Assembly (NCBI GenBank): GCA_038327685.1
Contig: JBBQLH010000153.1
Coordinates: 1 to 5,816, forward strand
DNA length: 5,816 nucleotides
Direction: 5' to 3'
Origin: DASQFQ01 sp038327685
GTDB lineage: Bacteria > Actinomycetota > Thermoleophilia > Solirubrobacterales > Solirubrobacteraceae
Position 1 is the first letter of the stretch; every line of letters starts with the position of its first letter. Positions 5,150-5,816 of this stretch are shown piece after piece. The position numbers and the translations under genes were made by a program. The notes beneath the pieces are model-generated. The model was not told the DNA's origin and made no database searches. It saw only the letters and a program-made list of their open reading frames with translations.

Positions 5150-5815
5150 CTACAGGTAGGTCATCGGGTTGACCGGGACGCCGTTGATGCGCGTCTCGAA
5201 GTGCACGTGCGGGCCGAAGCAGTGCCCCGTGCAGCCGGAGGAGCCGATCACCTGGCCCTGTGAGACGCTCGCGCCGACCGAGGTCCCGATGCTCGACTGG
5301 TGGGCGTAACACGTGGACAAGCCGCCCCCGTGGCCGATGCACGTGTAGTTGCCATAGCCACTGACCCAGCCCGCGATGAGGACCTTGCCGGCCTTCGCGG
5401 CATGGACCGGCGTGCCCGACGGGACGGCGATGTCGACGCCGGCGTGCAGGCGGCCCCAGCGCATGCCGAACGGCGAGACGATCGGGCCGTTGACGGGCCA
5501 GATGAGGCCGCCGGAGCCGGGGCGGATCGGCCCCGAGGAGACCGGCGCCGTCCCGTTCTCGGCGGCGGAGAGCTGCGCCTGGACCTTCGCGTTGGCGGCC
5601 ACGAGGTCGGCGAGGTCGCCCTCGAGGTGCTTGCGACTGTCGCGCGTGCTCGCCAGCGCGGTCGCCTGGTGGGAGCGCACGGCAGCGAACTGGTCGCGGC
5701 GGTCGACGAGCTGCCCGCGCACCTGCGACACAGCATTGCGCCGCGCCTCGATCGCCGCGGCGACCTTCGTCTGGCGCTTCTCGAGCACGTCGAGCCGCGC
5801 TGCCGTCTTCGTCGC
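5150..5815 (-). CDS. Secreted coiled-coil M23 (LytM-type) peptidase, 5' end cut by window edge
   Basis: The visible C-terminal 221 residues of a murein-hydrolase-type protein; the frame is open at the right edge, so the signal peptide or anchor is not seen and no internal start should be taken as real. About 110 residues rich in Arg, Lys, Glu, Gln and Ala with heptad-like spacing (EKRQTKVAAAIEARR, RKHLEGDLADLVAANAKVQA) form a likely coiled coil, then a Gly/Ser/Pro linker (PVSSGPIRPGSGG). The M23 domain runs from LIWPVNGPIVSPFGMRWG to the end. Metal and catalytic residues are intact: HAGVD (H at 5444-5446, D at 5432-5434), the His of CYAHQ, and HVH at 5201-5209. Four Cys in the domain (YTC, STC, SGC, GHC) suggest disulfides outside the cell. 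The coiled coil resembles EnvC-like proteins that are switched on by FtsEX, but whether it is active or an activator is unknown. lgt follows 26 bp downstream. Confidence 0.93.
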   Translation of the reverse strand, partial: ATKTAARLDVLEKRQTKVAAAIEARRNAVSQVRGQLVDRRDQFAAVRSHQATALASTRDSRKHLEGDLADLVAANAKVQAQLSAAENGTAPVSSGPIRPGSGGLIWPVNGPIVSPFGMRWGRLHAGVDIAVPSGTPVHAAKAGKVLIAGWVSGYGNYTCIGHGGGLSTCYAHQSSIGTSVGASVSQGQVIGSSGCTGHCFGPHVHFETRINGVPVNPMTYL

Positions 5816-5816
5816 G

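Noticed and set aside
5150..5788. GTG at 5786-5788 as the start of the M23 protein
   Set aside because: The frame continues to the right edge with the same coiled-coil composition, and a start here would leave no signal peptide; the real start lies outside the window.
1..5816. CRISPR arrays, tRNA or rRNA genes, insertion sequences, attachment sites, riboswitches
   Set aside because: I saw no regularly spaced repeats, cloverleaf candidates, transposase motifs or long terminal inverted repeats, and the gaps between genes are all under 40 bp, too short for a riboswitch.

Overview
The window is very GC-rich throughout (by eye about 70% or more, with strong G/C preference at third codon positions). 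It codes densely on both strands, uses GTG as well as ATG starts, and mostly lacks clear Shine-Dalgarno sites. Several starts sit just downstream of a TANNNT-like -10 box, which suggests leaderless or very short-leader transcripts. Together with a LysA of the kind that feeds a diaminopimelate cell wall, a divergent Lgt and a cysteine-containing coiled-coil M23 peptidase, this points to a high-GC actinomycete, perhaps Thermoleophilia/Solirubrobacterales. The lineage is inference; no rRNA or marker phylogeny is available here.

Layout, left to right. (1) lysA, diaminopimelate decarboxylase, minus strand, runs off the left edge and starts at 1155. (2) A small alpha/beta hydrolase on the plus strand (1170-1853) diverges from lysA with only 14 bp between start codons; the likely lysA -10 box overlaps the hydrolase ATG. 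(3) A single-pass, Pro/Ala-rich membrane-anchored protein of unknown function on the minus strand (1850-2383) converges on the hydrolase; the two TAG stops interlock in one CTAG. (4) A 39-bp divergent promoter region with a perfect inverted repeat and a TAGGGT -10 box leads into a two-gene plus-strand operon: a proline racemase superfamily protein (2423-3478) and an ornithine cyclodeaminase/mu-crystallin family protein (3475-4407), joined by a GTGA start/stop overlap. (5) On the minus strand, entering from the right edge, are an extracytoplasmic coiled-coil M23 peptidase (stop at 5150) and, 26 bp downstream, lgt (4308-5123). The 3' end of lgt overlaps the 3' end of the mu-crystallin gene antisense by 100 nt.

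How the genes fit together. The operon at 2423-4407 best matches the known route that turns trans-3-hydroxy-L-proline into L-proline: a dehydratase of the proline racemase superfamily makes pyrroline-2-carboxylate, and a mu-crystallin-type reductase makes proline. It is flanked by cell-envelope and cell-wall genes (lysA, M23 peptidase, lgt) and looks like a small catabolic cassette in a housekeeping neighbourhood.

The most interesting point is the active site of the racemase-family enzyme. The first catalytic position is Ser90, and the second motif reads DRCATGTATSAR, which in ungapped alignment puts Thr253 where the second catalytic Cys normally sits. I see no CRISPR, tRNA, rRNA, insertion sequence or phage gene, and no clearly novel multi-gene system. 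Essentially the whole window is coding; no gene-free stretch exceeds 300 bases.
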